Positions 48,501-63,500 of a DNA stretch of 64,000 bases are shown piece after piece (position 1 is the stretch's first letter; every line of letters starts with the position of its first letter). Origin of the DNA: Cydia pomonella. Its lineage: Eukaryota; Arthropoda; Insecta; Lepidoptera; Tortricidae. The DNA is taken from positions 16,416,550-16,480,549 of the forward strand of contig NC_084707.1 in NCBI RefSeq assembly GCF_033807575.1. The letters run 5' to 3'. The notes below the pieces were generated by a model. The model made no database searches and was not told the DNA's origin. It saw only the letters and a program-made list of their open reading frames with translations. Both the position numbers and the translations under genes were made by a program.

Positions 48501-51500
48501 TTAATTAAAATGTTTCATTAGAATATGATGTCCATATCCGTTCATGACCACAAGCAGTTTTCCCCGTTTAAAAATGTATTATAATTAGGTATAGTTAGTT
48601 GGAACGTAGGTACTCTATACACGAAATGACTAATGTTTGTAATAAGAACAGTTTTTCAAAGATAAATAAGTAAAAACAATTAAATCGTAGAGTTGGACGT
48701 ATACGATACGAGTGTCTGATGTCATCCATACCGGATGTAGGCTGGTACATAGATTCGGGCGAAGACGGATGTATCGCCATTTGCATGCAGGCCGTGGGCT
48801 CGATTACAATGAACAGAGGAGAATGACAATGCTTACAAGGGACAATATAAAAATGACAGTCTCCACGCAGCTACCTATAACAAATTCCCAAAACATTCCT
48901 TTGCGTCTGCTAAGTCGTTCCTAGTATGTATTGACCTCGAGATTAGTAGTGATTATGTGTAATATGAGTTCACACTTGTACTAGTCTCCTGAGGCACTGA
49001 ACTCAATAGCCGAAGTAAAGTTAATTGTCCGCCGACATCTCGCTGAGTCAGTTTAGAATTTCGTTGCGTACTGGCGTGCATTGGCGTGGCATGCTACAAC
49101 GTTACTTAAATATGCACAAAATATCGATTATCGACAAACCCTAGTTTGTACTAACCTATTTTTATCTTATTTGTTACTTTTTGTTGTATAATTTAAAATC
49201 CGTATCAGACAGTGCTATTTTATTTAGGTTTAGCCCGTGTGGTGTATTAGGGTTATGAATTTCACCACCCCCCTTTCCTCCCGTGGGTATTGTAGAAGTT
49301 GACTGATGGATATGGTTTCAAGAGTGATGTGGGCGATGGGCTGGCAACCTGTCACAATATCTCAATTTCGTTATTTTTGAAACTCCTTATTGCTAGAAGT
49401 CACACTGAATCTAGCAATTTCATGCGCTCTGCCTACCCCTTTTGGGAATACAGGCGTGAGTTTATATTATGTATGTATGTTAAATTTGGTATATGTAATG
49501 AGAGAATGAAATAACTAATGCACCGTAGAGAATTGTTGTGTATTCCTGCACCGGTGAACGGCACTGAATAATATCTCTATATTATTCTGTGCCGCTTCTT
49601 GCGACGTAAATACTTAGAATAGATTGTACATACAGAAGTTCGTTGAAAATTAAAAAAAACCCAAAATGTGCACACCACTCCTTTATTCGACAGAAATGTC
49701 GACAGGGACGTCAAGATAACGATGATTAAGATAAAGTTTTCGATTACAAGCTGTTATCAATACCGATAGCAGATTACGTTATCATTAACTTTTTGATAGC
49801 CATGCTGTAATGTCCGCAATGTCTTTGAAGTAATAGACTTGATTAAGCGTATAACCGTAACTAATTGCCGATGGTATAGTATAAAAGACGTATCACCATC
49901 GTAAACAACTAGCGACCTATTGAAAATAACCGACGAAGAGTCACTAATTTCGAAATTCGTAGGAAAAACTCTTTCTAAAAATAGATCTTTAACTGGCAAC
50001 GTTCCGAAGAATTTTCGTTGCAGCCGAAAATATGAGAGTCCAATTTCAGGCGACGAAAAATGTTGTTAAAAATTATTTTTATTTTATTTAATGCGTTTCA
50101 AGTTGTTGCTGCCATGTCAGTACTCAGGTGGTTTTGATTGAGACTGAAATTATTTGCGGTAAACTTGAAAAGGAAATTGTGATTTTAGTGTCTTGCCGCT
50201 TTAGTCGCTGCGCTGGCTGTTGTTTCATGAAAAAGCATCATACAAACAGGATCTCTTTACTAAATAAATAGTATAAATGTAGAGTCTTAAATATGTCCAG
50301 TGCATAAATACGATACGATACGAAGTAGTCAGGCCGTATGTAGGGCGTAGCGCTGACGGGTGGCGACTCGCTCTTGGCCCCGTGGCCTGACCGGTTGCCG
50401 TCTTTGGCAGCGACCGGTTCTACCGGCTTATTATTTACTGGGACTCCAGATAGATACTTTCTAACGTTCCAATGTTTGCGTTCAATCCGAGCTCCGGCTT
50501 ATCGCGAATCCGGTCGACGGTTAGATGAATGATGCACAGAGGTCACGTTGGGATGGAGAGATAAAGCGTTGTTATCGCTATATGTTATTTTGTAATCATG
50601 AAGTTAGTGAAGATTTGCATGCCCCCATCCACCCTCATGTGAGTCACGCTTGGTGTTTATTCCCGTTGCTTTTCCGTCCCCGTCCCGTTTTTTCAATCTG
50701 TCTAAGTGAGATCCCTGATTGCATATATAGTTGTTACATATCTCATGGTCACAGTTTACACTGGTTATATTCAACCGAACGCTTGGCAAGTGAGAGAATA
50801 CAGGTTCTTCACAGGCAACGGCTGTGATTCACTGCACCGCGCCATGCCATACGATTATGCACATAATAATTGATGTCGCAGGTAACAGAATCGCTATTGT
50901 ATGCTATTCGCTATTGTGCTGCTGAACTTTTTAGGCCCTCGCGATTGTTAGCGCCTTATTGTTGTGCGGTTTGGATGAGTCGATCTATTTCAATTGGAAT
51001 AATATCTGAAGTAACAGCGCGACGTGAATTGACGGTTAAATAGAAGTGTTTTAAATCACAGGTAGGTAATTTATTCAACAATCCGTAACCATTAAAGAAT
51101 ATTCAACATGTAACGAATAGGTATTTGCATTTTGTCGACTCAAATATATGATATCAATTTAATGCGTTTGTTTGTTTGTTGTAAGTAATGTGAAAAAAAA
51201 AACACAATGGAACATCCGTAACACCTCAAAACATCATAAATACTTAATACTTTAATTTCGTCTGCTTTGACTATAAATAGGTAGGTACATATAATGTACA
51301 TTGTTTTTATCACATAACAGAGTTAGGTAAAATTTTACGCTATTCATGCGTTGCTATATCTAGGTATGGATATGGATGGTAACGTACTTTGTTGATGACT
51401 TCATTGATCACATTGTGACTAAACAGCGGCGTTCAGTCACGTCGGTGATACCGATACCGGTGGCGCCATCTAGTATGCGCACTAGATACTAGGTTTTGTT

Positions 51501-54500
51501 GAAGACGTCCGTTTAAATTTTTAAAATACGATTGGTATAATAAATTAACTCCATCACTCTTAATCTCTCTTCTTATTATCACCTTTATACCGACGACCTC
51601 CAGCTTTATTCGCAGGGTGTGCTTAGTAATCTCGATTCAGTCATAGAGGGCACGAATCTTGACTTGATGCGCTTATCCAGGTGGAGTCAGAATTATGGCC
51701 TTAAGAGTATATCCACTGAAGACTCAGGTAATTGTGATTGGCAGCCCTAAACTGATTTCCAAAATCGACTTCGTTCAGCTTCCCCCGATAATGTTTGATG
51801 GTATCCTAATTCCTTATTCCAACCAAGTGAGAAATGTTGGAGTGGTAATGGATCGCTCTCTATGTTGGGTACCTCAAGTGAGTGAAGTGAGCAGGAAGAT
51901 GTTTGCTGTTATAGGTTCTCTCAGGCGACTTGGTAATTTACTGCCTATTCCTACTAAAATTGCGCTTGCTCAGACGTTACTTCTCCCTATTCTTAATTAT
52001 GCTGATATCTCCTATCTCGACCTTACTGAGAAACAATTCAATAAACTTGAGCGCTTTCAAAATGTCTGCATTCGGTTCATATTCGGGTTACGCAAATATG
52101 GCCATGTTTCCAGTTTCCGATCCCAACTCAAGAGGCTCCCTATCCGTCATCGTCGTAACTCCCACATACTTTCTTTTCTTTATTCTATACTTTTTAATCC
52201 TGCAACTCCCCGCTATCTTAAAGAGCATTTCTCTTATCTGAATTCTGTTAGATCCTCTCAAACTTTGCTCCTATCTGTGCCATCTTCCTCTTCCAAATTT
52301 TATAATTGCTCATTTACTTTCCAGGCTGTTCGACTGTGGAACTCTCTCCCTGTTGAGTTAAGACGCTATCAATCTATTACCTTCTTTCAAATCAAACCTT
52401 AAGGAATACTATCTTTCCCTTCCATAGTTTTTTTTATTTTATTTTATTATTAATGACACTGTTGTTTCTTTATTTAATAAATATTTGTTATGTATGTATG
52501 TCTATGTATGTTTATTCATATTAATGTCTTGTGTTGTTTGGTTATATTCTATTCGACTTTTAATCATTATTATTATTTTGTTGTTTTTTTTTGTGCCACC
52601 TACCGTATATTCTAATTTTATTGTCTCCGATACCCAGAGGTTGTCTGGAAGAGATCGCTCTTAAGTGATAAGACCGCCTGTTGTTACCTATATCAAATTG
52701 TCTTTGTTTGTTTCTGTACATTTATTGTCAACTATGTGAGGTGTTCAATAAAGAGCATTGTATTGTGTGAAAGTTGAGTAAAAAATCCCACTTTGTCGAT
52801 TCTAGTTCTCGAGTTATGGTAAGTTTTGTGAAAACTGGTAAAACTTACCGAAAATAGTTTTTTTTTTTTAAATATACGACATAGGTGTACTCTAAAGAAT
52901 CTGTGACTTTAATTGTAACGCTTAAGAAACGACTAATTTAAGCACCTTTATAGGGCCTCAATGTTTAGTGTCGATACCGATCGATTGTTTATCGACTACT
53001 GATCGTTCTTTCGTTTAGGGTGCAAACGATTGACTATCGACTGCCGTAAAACCCTATCTTCGCCTACTTTTTGACATGTTTTTTAAGTTTTCTCTTAAGG
53101 TACAGTCAAGTGTAAAAATATGGGTGTACACATCTGACTCAAAAATATGTCCCATAGCATCTTATTCCATTTCTTATTCTTATTTATGAGACGATTCTCC
53201 CGGAACATATTTTTGCAGCTGACTGTACATGTTTATTGTGTCTACAATAGTGTCTAAATGGTATATATTACGATAACATCTAAATTTAATTTAAAAATAA
53301 CCCAATTTTGTGGATATTTATACCTAAAAAAGGAGCTCAAAGACAATAGGCGAAGTTTCATCTTTTTGTCTAATTTCGCCTACTCTATTAAACATGTCAG
53401 AACATAAGCACACGCTATGAAATTCATGTCCTAACCTCTGTATGATTCACGTAATTAATATTGAATCGTACGCCAGTGTCATTAAGGTCCTATTACGCAC
53501 ATTTTTTAATCATAGGCGAAGTAGGAAGACATTCAGCGGGTTTTCATACATATCACGACGATAGTTCAGGGTTGTCAAAAATCATGCTTTCCCCAACTGA
53601 CGCAATTAAAGAGGATTTCTGGTTTTCATGTCATATGTAAAAAAACAACATTTCAAAATCAGCCACAAAATGTATTTTAAGAGTCATATTAATTGAATAT
53701 TTAATAAAAATAATCCTACTTTCGTTAGGTTAAATATAGATAAAGCAAGCTGCATAATTGCATGTACATGGCAGCTGGGTGTGCATGATTTAAAATAAAG
53801 ATTTGAAATTACCCAATAAGTAACTAAATATTTTATATCACGAATTAAGATATCTTGTAAAATACCACGAGACAAGACAATGACTTTGTGAAAATTAATT
53901 TCCAAACACATGGTCTATTAAGGTCGTCTCCTATCTGGATAACCTCGCGCGTTCCAACTCCTTCGACCCCCCTTTCCGTTCTTCACCTTGACAACTTGAA
54001 TTTGCACAAGCAAACAAATTATTGCGTCCGTTCGTTCACTCACTCACTTTAAACTTAAATAAACGCTGTCCTGTCACTAAAAACTCTCATAAGTCATAAT
54101 CAGACGATCAATTCACAGAGAATAATTGCGCGCGAGTAGCATCGAGTGACACAGGTTCCCCGTCCAACGGCCAAACGGCGACTGCCTCTCGTGGTCCGTG
54201 CAGACACCCGCGCGCCGGGGCAACACACGAAGTTGAATAGTATCGATTTTTCATAAACTATTTATATAATTGAAAAATCGGTAGACGTAATTGAAGTGTA
54301 CATCATTAATCACTATTGGTTAAAGTTTCATGTCTAAGCGTTGCATAATAAGGGAGTTTATACGGATTTTACTCGACAAAAGGGTTCACGGAAAAAATAT
54401 TTACTTGTGATACGGTATGTTTTTTGAAATATCAGTAGACCTAATTAAAGAACAATTACCAAGCTAAAATATTGTGTACAGAACTTGTTCATACAACCTC

Positions 54501-57500
54501 AAGCATGCTATAGCGACGTAAAAACAGCGAATTAGGCCTGGTAGCCCTTTAAAAAAATTATATCAACAAAAACACCACATAACTGAGTCACGTGTATATT
54601 TTGTTCAGGTTTTTTACGTTTTGAATGGGATAGACTATAAATGTATCAATTATGATGATAATGATTACATTCTCAGTATTACTAAGGTAAATAAACATGG
54701 ACCCGTATATTTGTTTTATTTCATATTCCATGAATATATTGTAGGTTATAGGACTTATAGGTTTACCTATCTTTTAGGAAATTAAATATTTTCTTTTTGC
54801 CGTTTAGTACAGTTTTGATGTCTACCGTTCTCCAATTCTTCCTCAATTGCTCAAAGGTTAACTGGAAGAGATCCCTGAAAGGGATAAGTTCGCCTTTGTA
54901 CAAATGATGTATGTTCTATCCTGTTTTATGTTTCTTTCTGTATAATAAAGTGTTTTACTTACTTACATACGTAGTAATCGTAGTATACATAGTATTATCT
55001 AGGTATATATTTAGATCATCGTCATCTTCTTCGCGTTGTCCCAGCATTTTTTCCACGGCTCATGGGAGCCTGGGGTCCGCTTAGCAACTAATCCCAAAAA
55101 TTGGCCTATGCACTAGTTTTTATGAAAGCAACTGCCATCTGAGCTTCCAACCCAGAGGGTAAACTAGGCCTTACTGGGATAATTTCGGTTTCCTCATGAT
55201 GTTTTCCTTCTTCACCGAAAAGCGGCAGATAAATATCAAATGATATTTCGTACATAAGTTCCGAAAACTCATACATAATAATTACTATTTTGCATAACAC
55301 TACCCAATGTAACGGATAGGGGTAGAGGAGAGAAACAACAAAACTTGAGTACGTAACACGTTTTGAAATACAAAAAAAAACGCAACGAGTACCTATAATT
55401 TTTTTGGTTAAAGTGACAACCCTAGGGGTACGCGAAGTTTTGAAGGAAGATGGCATTTTGACCTCCCAGGCGACATATTACAAGATAACTCTTTAATTAA
55501 GAGTGATATGTGAAAACGAATTATTTGATGCGAAAGCTCATTAAATTTGGATAGATTTAAGTATTTTATTGACTCAACTGTTAAACATGTGCCGGTGGAG
55601 ACAAGTATTCACGAATAAATAAATCTTTGTCATATCTAACACTCTTTAAGACACTAAAAGCTAACAAGCTGAAGGTAGACAAAAAAGTAACTGCAGTATT
55701 GCCCCAGATAAATTTCGCAATAGACATGGTAGTTTAATATGTCACGTTTTATACCAATTTTAGTAGAAGAAGTAGAAGTAATTAAATATTTTTAATTTGG
55801 GCGAAGTTTGGCTTGACAGGCGAGATTAGGGTGTTTTACGGTACTTATTTTTATGTGTTTCAACAGTCATTATTAACCCTCGACTCAAAAAGAGGGGTGT
55901 TATATGTTTGACGCCAATGTCTGTCTGTGGCATCGTAGCTCTCAAACGGATGGACGGATAAAAGCGAGTTTTCTTGCGGTGGTTCTTAGCTTTGTTCGAT
56001 AAAAATCGAAAACTGGTTTTCACTAAAAAAAAAACCCGCATCGAATTAGGATGGCCGTTGGAGAGCTACGATGCCACAGACAGACAGACAGAATTTGGCG
56101 TGAAACATAACTATAACACCCCTCTTTTTGCTTCGGAGGATAAAAATAAATCATGTGGTGCCAATTATCATGAGCCGACGCTCGTTACCTACTTAAGCAG
56201 GCCTTAACTCCCTGCATCAGTTTTCGGTGCTCATCCGGCTCTACCCGTTCTTTTTTATTAAAGTTAGGTAAGTAAAAGATTTAAAAAATATTCACTGTCC
56301 AGTAAGCTGCAGTCACATGTTTATTTATGAGCCATAGACCACGGCACCGTTATCGGTTAATTACTTTACTAATTAAAATGTTTTTATGACTAAGCTTTCA
56401 GCTTGATGAGAGTTTTTTTAGCAGACGTATTTAACTGACACTTAATTTGGCTAATTATTAAATGCGATCTAGATTTAACATAAGTATTTTACGTTCGAAA
56501 CTTGAATTTAACGGAATTACTGCTCAAAAATTGTTAGTATCAACTTGTGGCGTTTCCTCATAATTTATACCATAACATAGTTTAATTAATTAATATGTTC
56601 TTTGTCGAGTCACATCCATGTCCATCCATTACTTCTTCCTTATGGTTTAAAGGAAAACTATTTATGTGATAATTACCAGGATATAATTGTGACCGCGGCC
56701 GGCCAAAACGTCCCACTTTGTTGCTTGCCGTAAGGATGCCTTAACAGGTTATTCGTATAAAGATACAATCAAATCTCATCCTTATAGCAAGCGACAAAGT
56801 GGGACGTTTTGCCGGCCGCGGTGACATATAAAAGTACACGGTTAGGTTCAAACTTCGCATTAATACTAACATATGGAGTTTTGTATTTTGTAATGTATAA
56901 AAAGCTGAATAATTGAAGTACTATACATCGAACCATATCCATTGCTTCTTCCTTATAAGGCAATAGGAAAAACAATTTCAACATATTCGAACATATCTAC
57001 GCATGTGGTCTAACGGCTACCAGAACAGTCACGTCATTACTCATCGGAACACATTTGGTAGGTTATAATTAACCTAACAAAGAATTTCGACGTTCGTTTA
57101 ACTTTAATGGATACCCCAGCATGCCATTCTATTTTATAGATAGGCGATGACGATGCACCTGAGATGTTCTTAGTTCTTAGAAGGCTTTGGTGGCACTTTA
57201 GTGATTAGTCTAGTTAAACTTATTAAAATGGGAGTCCCTTACTTCGCCAAAAACATTTAAGGCCAAGTAAGTTCGTGTTCTTCTCTCACTCTCAGTGAGC
57301 GAGGTGGAAATGCGTGCCCGAGAGTGCGGATATCATGTTATTTGTACGTTTACGAGGAAACATTACGGGTAATTTTCCATATATTCCTAATTAAATTTTT
57401 GGCAGCCGTATTGTGATGCAAAAAAGCACGTACGACTTTTTAAAACTTCGTTCTATTATCCTGAAACGATACCCAAGTGCTGTACCTACCTACCCACCTA

Positions 57501-60500
57501 GAAATTCTGATGAGCGCGGCATGATGTTAGGTATAGTAAGTACCGTTACTACTTATAAGTACATGCATGAATTATTTGGAAGATGCCGTGAGATTAAAAT
57601 GATTCAAATAAGTAAACCTGTTATTTATTGTAAGTGCTCCATAAACTTCCAAATTGCGAATACGAACACCACATAAAAAAGCGGTGTGTCGTCATAGCGT
57701 CAAATGTACCCATGTAAAAGAATCACAAAATACTTAGTGCATTTCAATGCAAGTGTGCAAAGTGTGTCATTGTTTATGAGTCCAGAGAGGTCTTTATGAG
57801 CGGAAGGCGAATAAAAACATGGGACAAGTAAATAATGAGACTTGCACACGTACATTGAACGACGTTTTTTAATACATTTGCGAATACTCACAATAAAACA
57901 TTATTGGTTATGTGAGTCTTACAGACCTAACAGTTACAAATTTTCCCTTGAACTTGAATGATATTGTTAATTCAGCACTATACACTACGTTCAGCGATGA
58001 TTTACATTGCAACCATTAATCACAACTACTAATTTCATACAAAACAGTGTCACAGTTGCAATTTAAGTTGTATTATTTTGATACTAACTAAATTTTAAGT
58101 GAAAATACCGAAAATAGCGGACGCCGGTTTTACTTCTTTTTTTTTTTGTTAACGACAGCCAACGTTTCATTCAGCCAATAATTAAAAAAATGTTTCAGTG
58201 AAATATCTTTATTTATAACACTTTATTTATAAAATAACAAATAAATATTTCATTTACATCGTGTAATTATATTTTTGGGCGTAATAAACGAGTAATGGCG
58301 AAATAAAAAAACAAACTATAAAGTTTTTGGGTATCTAAACTCTTTGGTGTGGACGTATGGATTACGGTCAGAAATAAATTTAAAAAAGTTTTTTCTTTGT
58401 AGCAATAAACTATAAACTACGTAAAGTAGCACTTTTTGAGCAACTGTGTTAATAGAGTTATTTACGATACAAGTGTAGAAAATAGGAAATTCGCAACGAG
58501 TGGTGATAAATTAAAACACGACCGAAGGGAGTGTTTTATATCGGAATTACCTATTCGCACGTGTATCGTACAACGTTTTACGGTACATATGGCTCTTTAA
58601 AGTTTCGACATATGCACGGAAAGTGTTCATTCCCGCACGAGTGCGGGTAAGTAGCACCATATGTACTGTAAAATAAATTTTTCGTTATTTACATCGTAAA
58701 AATGCGTTTAAGTATATGTATAGTTGCCATTTTTTTTCCGGCGGCGTGGCACCGTGTGCCCGGTCGAGGCGGTTTACCCACACCGCGATATAAAACTTCA
58801 CGTCGCGCCACCGCCACACCGCGCGCGGTGCAGCGGCTCCACATGGCTACGTGGGTTCTTCGTCTTCGCCTAATAAAAGTGTTTGATATAGGTAGGGTGA
58901 CTGTTATATTATAGTTATTGGCTCCTCCATCCATAGTAATTGGCCACGCTATGGCGGAAGGCAGAAAGAAACAAAGCAATGGAAGTTTTATTGCTAAGAG
59001 TGGCCAATTATTGGCAGGTGGCTCATATATGGTGGAAATATTAGCTGGTAGTTCAGATGGCAAAGCACTGTACTAGTGATCCAGTGGTCGTGGGTTCAAG
59101 TCCCACGTCCCACCCAACACAGTGATTTTTTCCACTTTTATTTCTAACATTAAAAAAAGACATCAAATTAGCTCTCTAACTTTTCTTTCTTTCTGTACTT
59201 AAAACTTAAATAATTTAAATTCAACATTTATAAGTAGGTAACCTTTACCTTACAGTGGTTTTTTTTTTATAGTAAATATGTAGAAAGTTATTGCAAGTTG
59301 TGAGTGTCGAAGAGATATGAAAAACAATTTTAAATAAAATATATGTACTTAGATTATTTTGTCTATACCTACAACATTAACAACATCAAAATAATAGCTG
59401 CCTTATCACAGCAACGCAACAATGCGCTTAGCCGGTCCGGTTCAATGGCTAATTTTCCGGGTCGTGCCATGACTGAATAGTCAGTAAAGAAATATAAACA
59501 ACTTGTCAGTCTAAGAACTGTGTCACGGCCTCTACGAGCTGACTGATATTTGAAGCAACCCCCGTATAGGCCTCAAATGGATCGAAAGTATGACCACTCA
59601 TCATAATATCATCAATATTATCGTATCCAGAAGGATACATATAGGAATAGGTAGGCTTTTTTGCATTTTATCTATTCAGGACTAACAGGATCCGATTATT
59701 AGAATTTCCGAGCAATTAGAAGAAAGATACTGGTTGACATAGAATTATTAGCATCCGTCTTGTCTTTTAAAGCAAGGTCCGGAGATGCTTGATCGAAAGC
59801 AAATCCTATATCATTATAATGTATGTACCCTCCTATTATTCAGCTCCCAAATCCAAGGATTTTATTATAGGAAACTCACGCTCCGAGCGTGCAAGCTTGA
59901 TACTTATGCCGATCGACCGCCATACATTTGTTTTAACCAAATTTTCAAATTATGGCATTTGATCCACGTAGAGGTTAGTACACTCAGGTGCTATCTAGAG
60001 AAAAATACTAATCGACAGTAGGTATTATAAGCGTCTTACCTTTTCGTATTAATAAGCTGGTGACCCTACGCAGTGCCTCTCTGGGGGACTTGTGGAAAAA
60101 CTTGGGCGTCAGGTTGGGGGGCAGCGTGAGCGGCTTGCGGGCGCCGGAGCCGTCCCAGGGCGCGTTCTCGGCCTTCGACGACGCGGTTAGTCGGTCCAGG
60201 TGCTCGATGGAAGCCGGCCTGCCAAAGCAGACAGGGTTTAGATTGCGACAGTTATGGTAATATTAGGTAAATTATACGAGTAAGTTATACGTATTACAGT
60301 GCCGGTGAGAAGATTAACATTTAGCTCTTTTAGGCTTAAGTAGGGTAGTAATAGTCGGTAACCCAATTTTCGTTTTGACCAAATATCAAATTGACATGAT
60401 ATCTAAGTTCAATAGAGCCCTATCATTTTGGTCTTCGTGTGGTTACGTTTAGAATGTTTCGAGGAACTGGGTCACCTGGGTTCCATAATACCTAAATATT

Positions 60501-63500
60501 TATATTTATTTTTAGTGCGTCTGCTGAAAAATAAGTGTTCGTGCTGACGCCGGCCGGGCCCACGTGGAGCCCCGTAGCGGCGGGTGCTGACTGTACGGTG
60601 TATAGTATACTGACCGGTGCCGCTGCCGCGGGTACCAGCCGCGCGGGGGCCCGCCGAGGCGCAGCAGGTCAGCGCCCGTGCTGACGCCGGCCGGGCCCAC
60701 GATAGAGCCGCGTCCGTAACCGCCCAGAGTTGCACTGCTCCCTGTAGAACAATACCAAATCAAATATTATTTAATATTCATAAATCCTATATTCCGAATG
60801 TACCTACGAAAAATTACAGATTCTAAGTTTTTAAAATGTTCTCTGCAGCTATCATTGTATTTTGCATTGGCCAGGATTCGAATAGCTCGTTTTTGCATAT
60901 TTAAGATACGTTCAAAGTCAGTTGAGTTTCCCCATAGTATAATCTCATAGGACAAGATTTAATGTATGTATGAAAAGTAGGCTTCTTTCAGATGATTATT
61001 TGAGATGAGGGGTTTCAATTGTTTAAGGATATTTATGCCTTTTGCTAGCTTTCCACATACTGAGTTAGGGCTTGCAATATCGGACGGTTTCCAATTCCGG
61101 AACTGATTTTCGATATTGGGTCCCAATTCCGGAACTGGGTCCGGAACTGAACCCCAATTGGTTCACCATATTTTTATTAGATTTTTTAATAAAAAACTTT
61201 AAAAAAATTAAATTCTGATACTTTTCGTTTATCAAAGAAAGTATTGTTTCCATAGAAATTAGGTTGAAGTATTATTCATATAGACATATCAATAGATTGA
61301 GTAGTGCCGTCTTTGCACCTATTATTTTAGAACCTGTGTTGAGGGTACTTAGACAACGATATATATAATATGTAAATACCAAATACTTACCAGGATTTGA
61401 ACCCTGGACCATCAGCTTCGTAGGCAGGGCCACTAGGCCAAACCGGTCGACATTGATCGCCTTAATCAGTGGAGCATTAACAATAAGCTCCTTTTTAATA
61501 GCGTCAAAGTCATCACGGAGCTTAAAGTGCTCTTAGCCATGCCAATATTCGTGAATTGGGTGTAATCCTCGATATGCAACTCAACTTCCATGAGCACATG
61601 AAAGCGTTGGCCACTAACTGCTATCGGAGGTTAGGTTAGGGTTTATCGTTCGTAATGCGCGAGATTTCAATGACGTCAGGGCTATTAAGTTAGTGTACAC
61701 TCTGTTAGTCCGGAGCAAACTTAAGGCCGCATCGGTCGTTTGGAACCCGCATGAGGACAAATAGATCTTGCTTCTGGAAAAAATCCAGAAAGCCGTTCTG
61801 AGATTTTATTACTAAAAGATTTACGGGTATTACTCATATATATACCCATCAAAGTTCCTGCTAGGCATTTTAGGGTTTCATTCCTTAGAAGTAAGACGAA
61901 ACTAGGGGCTACTAACTTCTGTCTGTAATCTTCAGCGAGGAAACCCTGACTGCCCTGAACAGGTTGCACAAGTCGTACGTCTGTTCGTTCCTTCTATGGC
62001 TAAGGCCCAAATTAATTTCCAACCGCGAAGTCATCACTTATTAGCTGTGCCGAAAACACGCACTACGTACCATATATGGCAAATCACCACTTGTCCGCGC
62101 TCTTCAATATATTAATGCTCACCAGAATGTGATGTATTAGCAAGTAGTTGGATGGATCTATGTAAAGAGTGTATGAAGTTCTGTGAGAGGATGGATAAAC
62201 GTGAATTCCATCTTGTATTAGTTTTTCCTTTTGCATTAGTACTGTTTGCCATCTCCTTAAGACTCCTTAAGACCTTGTATCATGCGCCTAGACTATATAA
62301 TACTGTCTATTTAAAATTTCACGGTGTAATTTTTTGAATCAATAAAAGAAACAGTTTCGTTGCATTTTTTTTCGCCAAGATGTAAAAAGAAATAACGTGT
62401 CGTGTGCAGAAAACACACACACACAGACACAATTTTTGTTTGCCGAACTTGACCAAAAGTGATATAACATTTTTTGCTCCTTATGACCTCAGGAATGGCC
62501 AATCTGTCGGGTTATATGGGGCCCACGGTGTTATAGTTCTCTATGCATGCATGTCTATATTCCGCACTCGCTGCGAAAATCGACTGGAAATAGCATCAGA
62601 GTGACAATAATTAATTAACGCCTAATTTTCGGGTCGAGTTTATTAATAATGAGATTGTGTTAGTCAGCAGAACATTATCAGCGAGGGACGTTAACTAAAC
62701 AATCTAAACATACGTTAGTGCACGAGCGGCTCCAGGTAGATTATGATATCACCACTAAAATAAAAGAGATCACATACAGGGATAAGTGCGCCTTTGTTGT
62801 ATTTTATTTACTCTGTAACTGTGTTTTTCGTGTTTTTATTTCTATGTACAATAACTTTATTGCTTTACCTGCTCATCCAGCCGTTGGCTCGAAATAGATT
62901 GAAAGCTTGTTACTCGTACATAGCTCCAGCTGCATGCGGTATTCAATTCAACGTTACCTATTTGAAATCCTTAAAACTATTTTTTTTACTGCAGTTAGTT
63001 CTTTTTCCTTAAATGCGCGATACACTTAGAGCTCTTAAGGGAAATCCAATTTTATTAATTCCATAACAGGAATACGGAAAGTGGTAACATTGGTTAAATT
63101 TATTTTTCCTCTATATTGAGTGTGGGTTAATCAATGATGTCAGCATGATAATTCCCAGTGTTAAAAATGCAATAGAGGAATTGCAAAATTTCATTTTTTA
63201 TAATGGAATTTTTGTATCTCACTTGGATTTTATGTAGCATGAGTTGTATTTAAGATGGGTACTAATCTGCAATTTTTTTTAATGTATTCGACGCCAGCTT
63301 AATGATTCTGAAGTCTTTGTAGCTACGTGTGATTTAAGCCTTTATAGGGCAGAGGAATTTACCTACATTTCCAATAATGATTTTGAACTCGACTCCAAGG
63401 TTTGTGATGGCGGCAAGTCGCATCCACGCGCGAACACGGGCGTCTTGGGCAGGCCGGCGGATGTTCCACCGATGATCAGTTAAAGCACTTAGCACACTGG

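Larger units (their letters stand above)
42906..51540. other. Intronic stretch
   Basis: Long AT-rich intron between the 60040 and 42068 exons. It includes GC-rich repeat-like patches at 44220-44335 and 50320-50420, a palindrome (44448) and a foldback repeat (46650). The 50320-50420 patch reads KPVEPVAAKDGNRSGHGAKS on the minus strand but lacks good splice sites. No exon could be supported. Confidence 0.4.

Noticed and set aside
48595..48924. Coding-like short frames on both strands around 48.7 kb
   Set aside because: Two frames on opposite strands look equally good; resembles a dispersed repeat rather than an exon.
50320..50525. Minus-strand reading KPVEPVAAKDGNRSGHGAKS
   Set aside because: Attractive composition, but the acceptor has no pyrimidine tract and no donor of matching phase exists; another frame is equally plausible.
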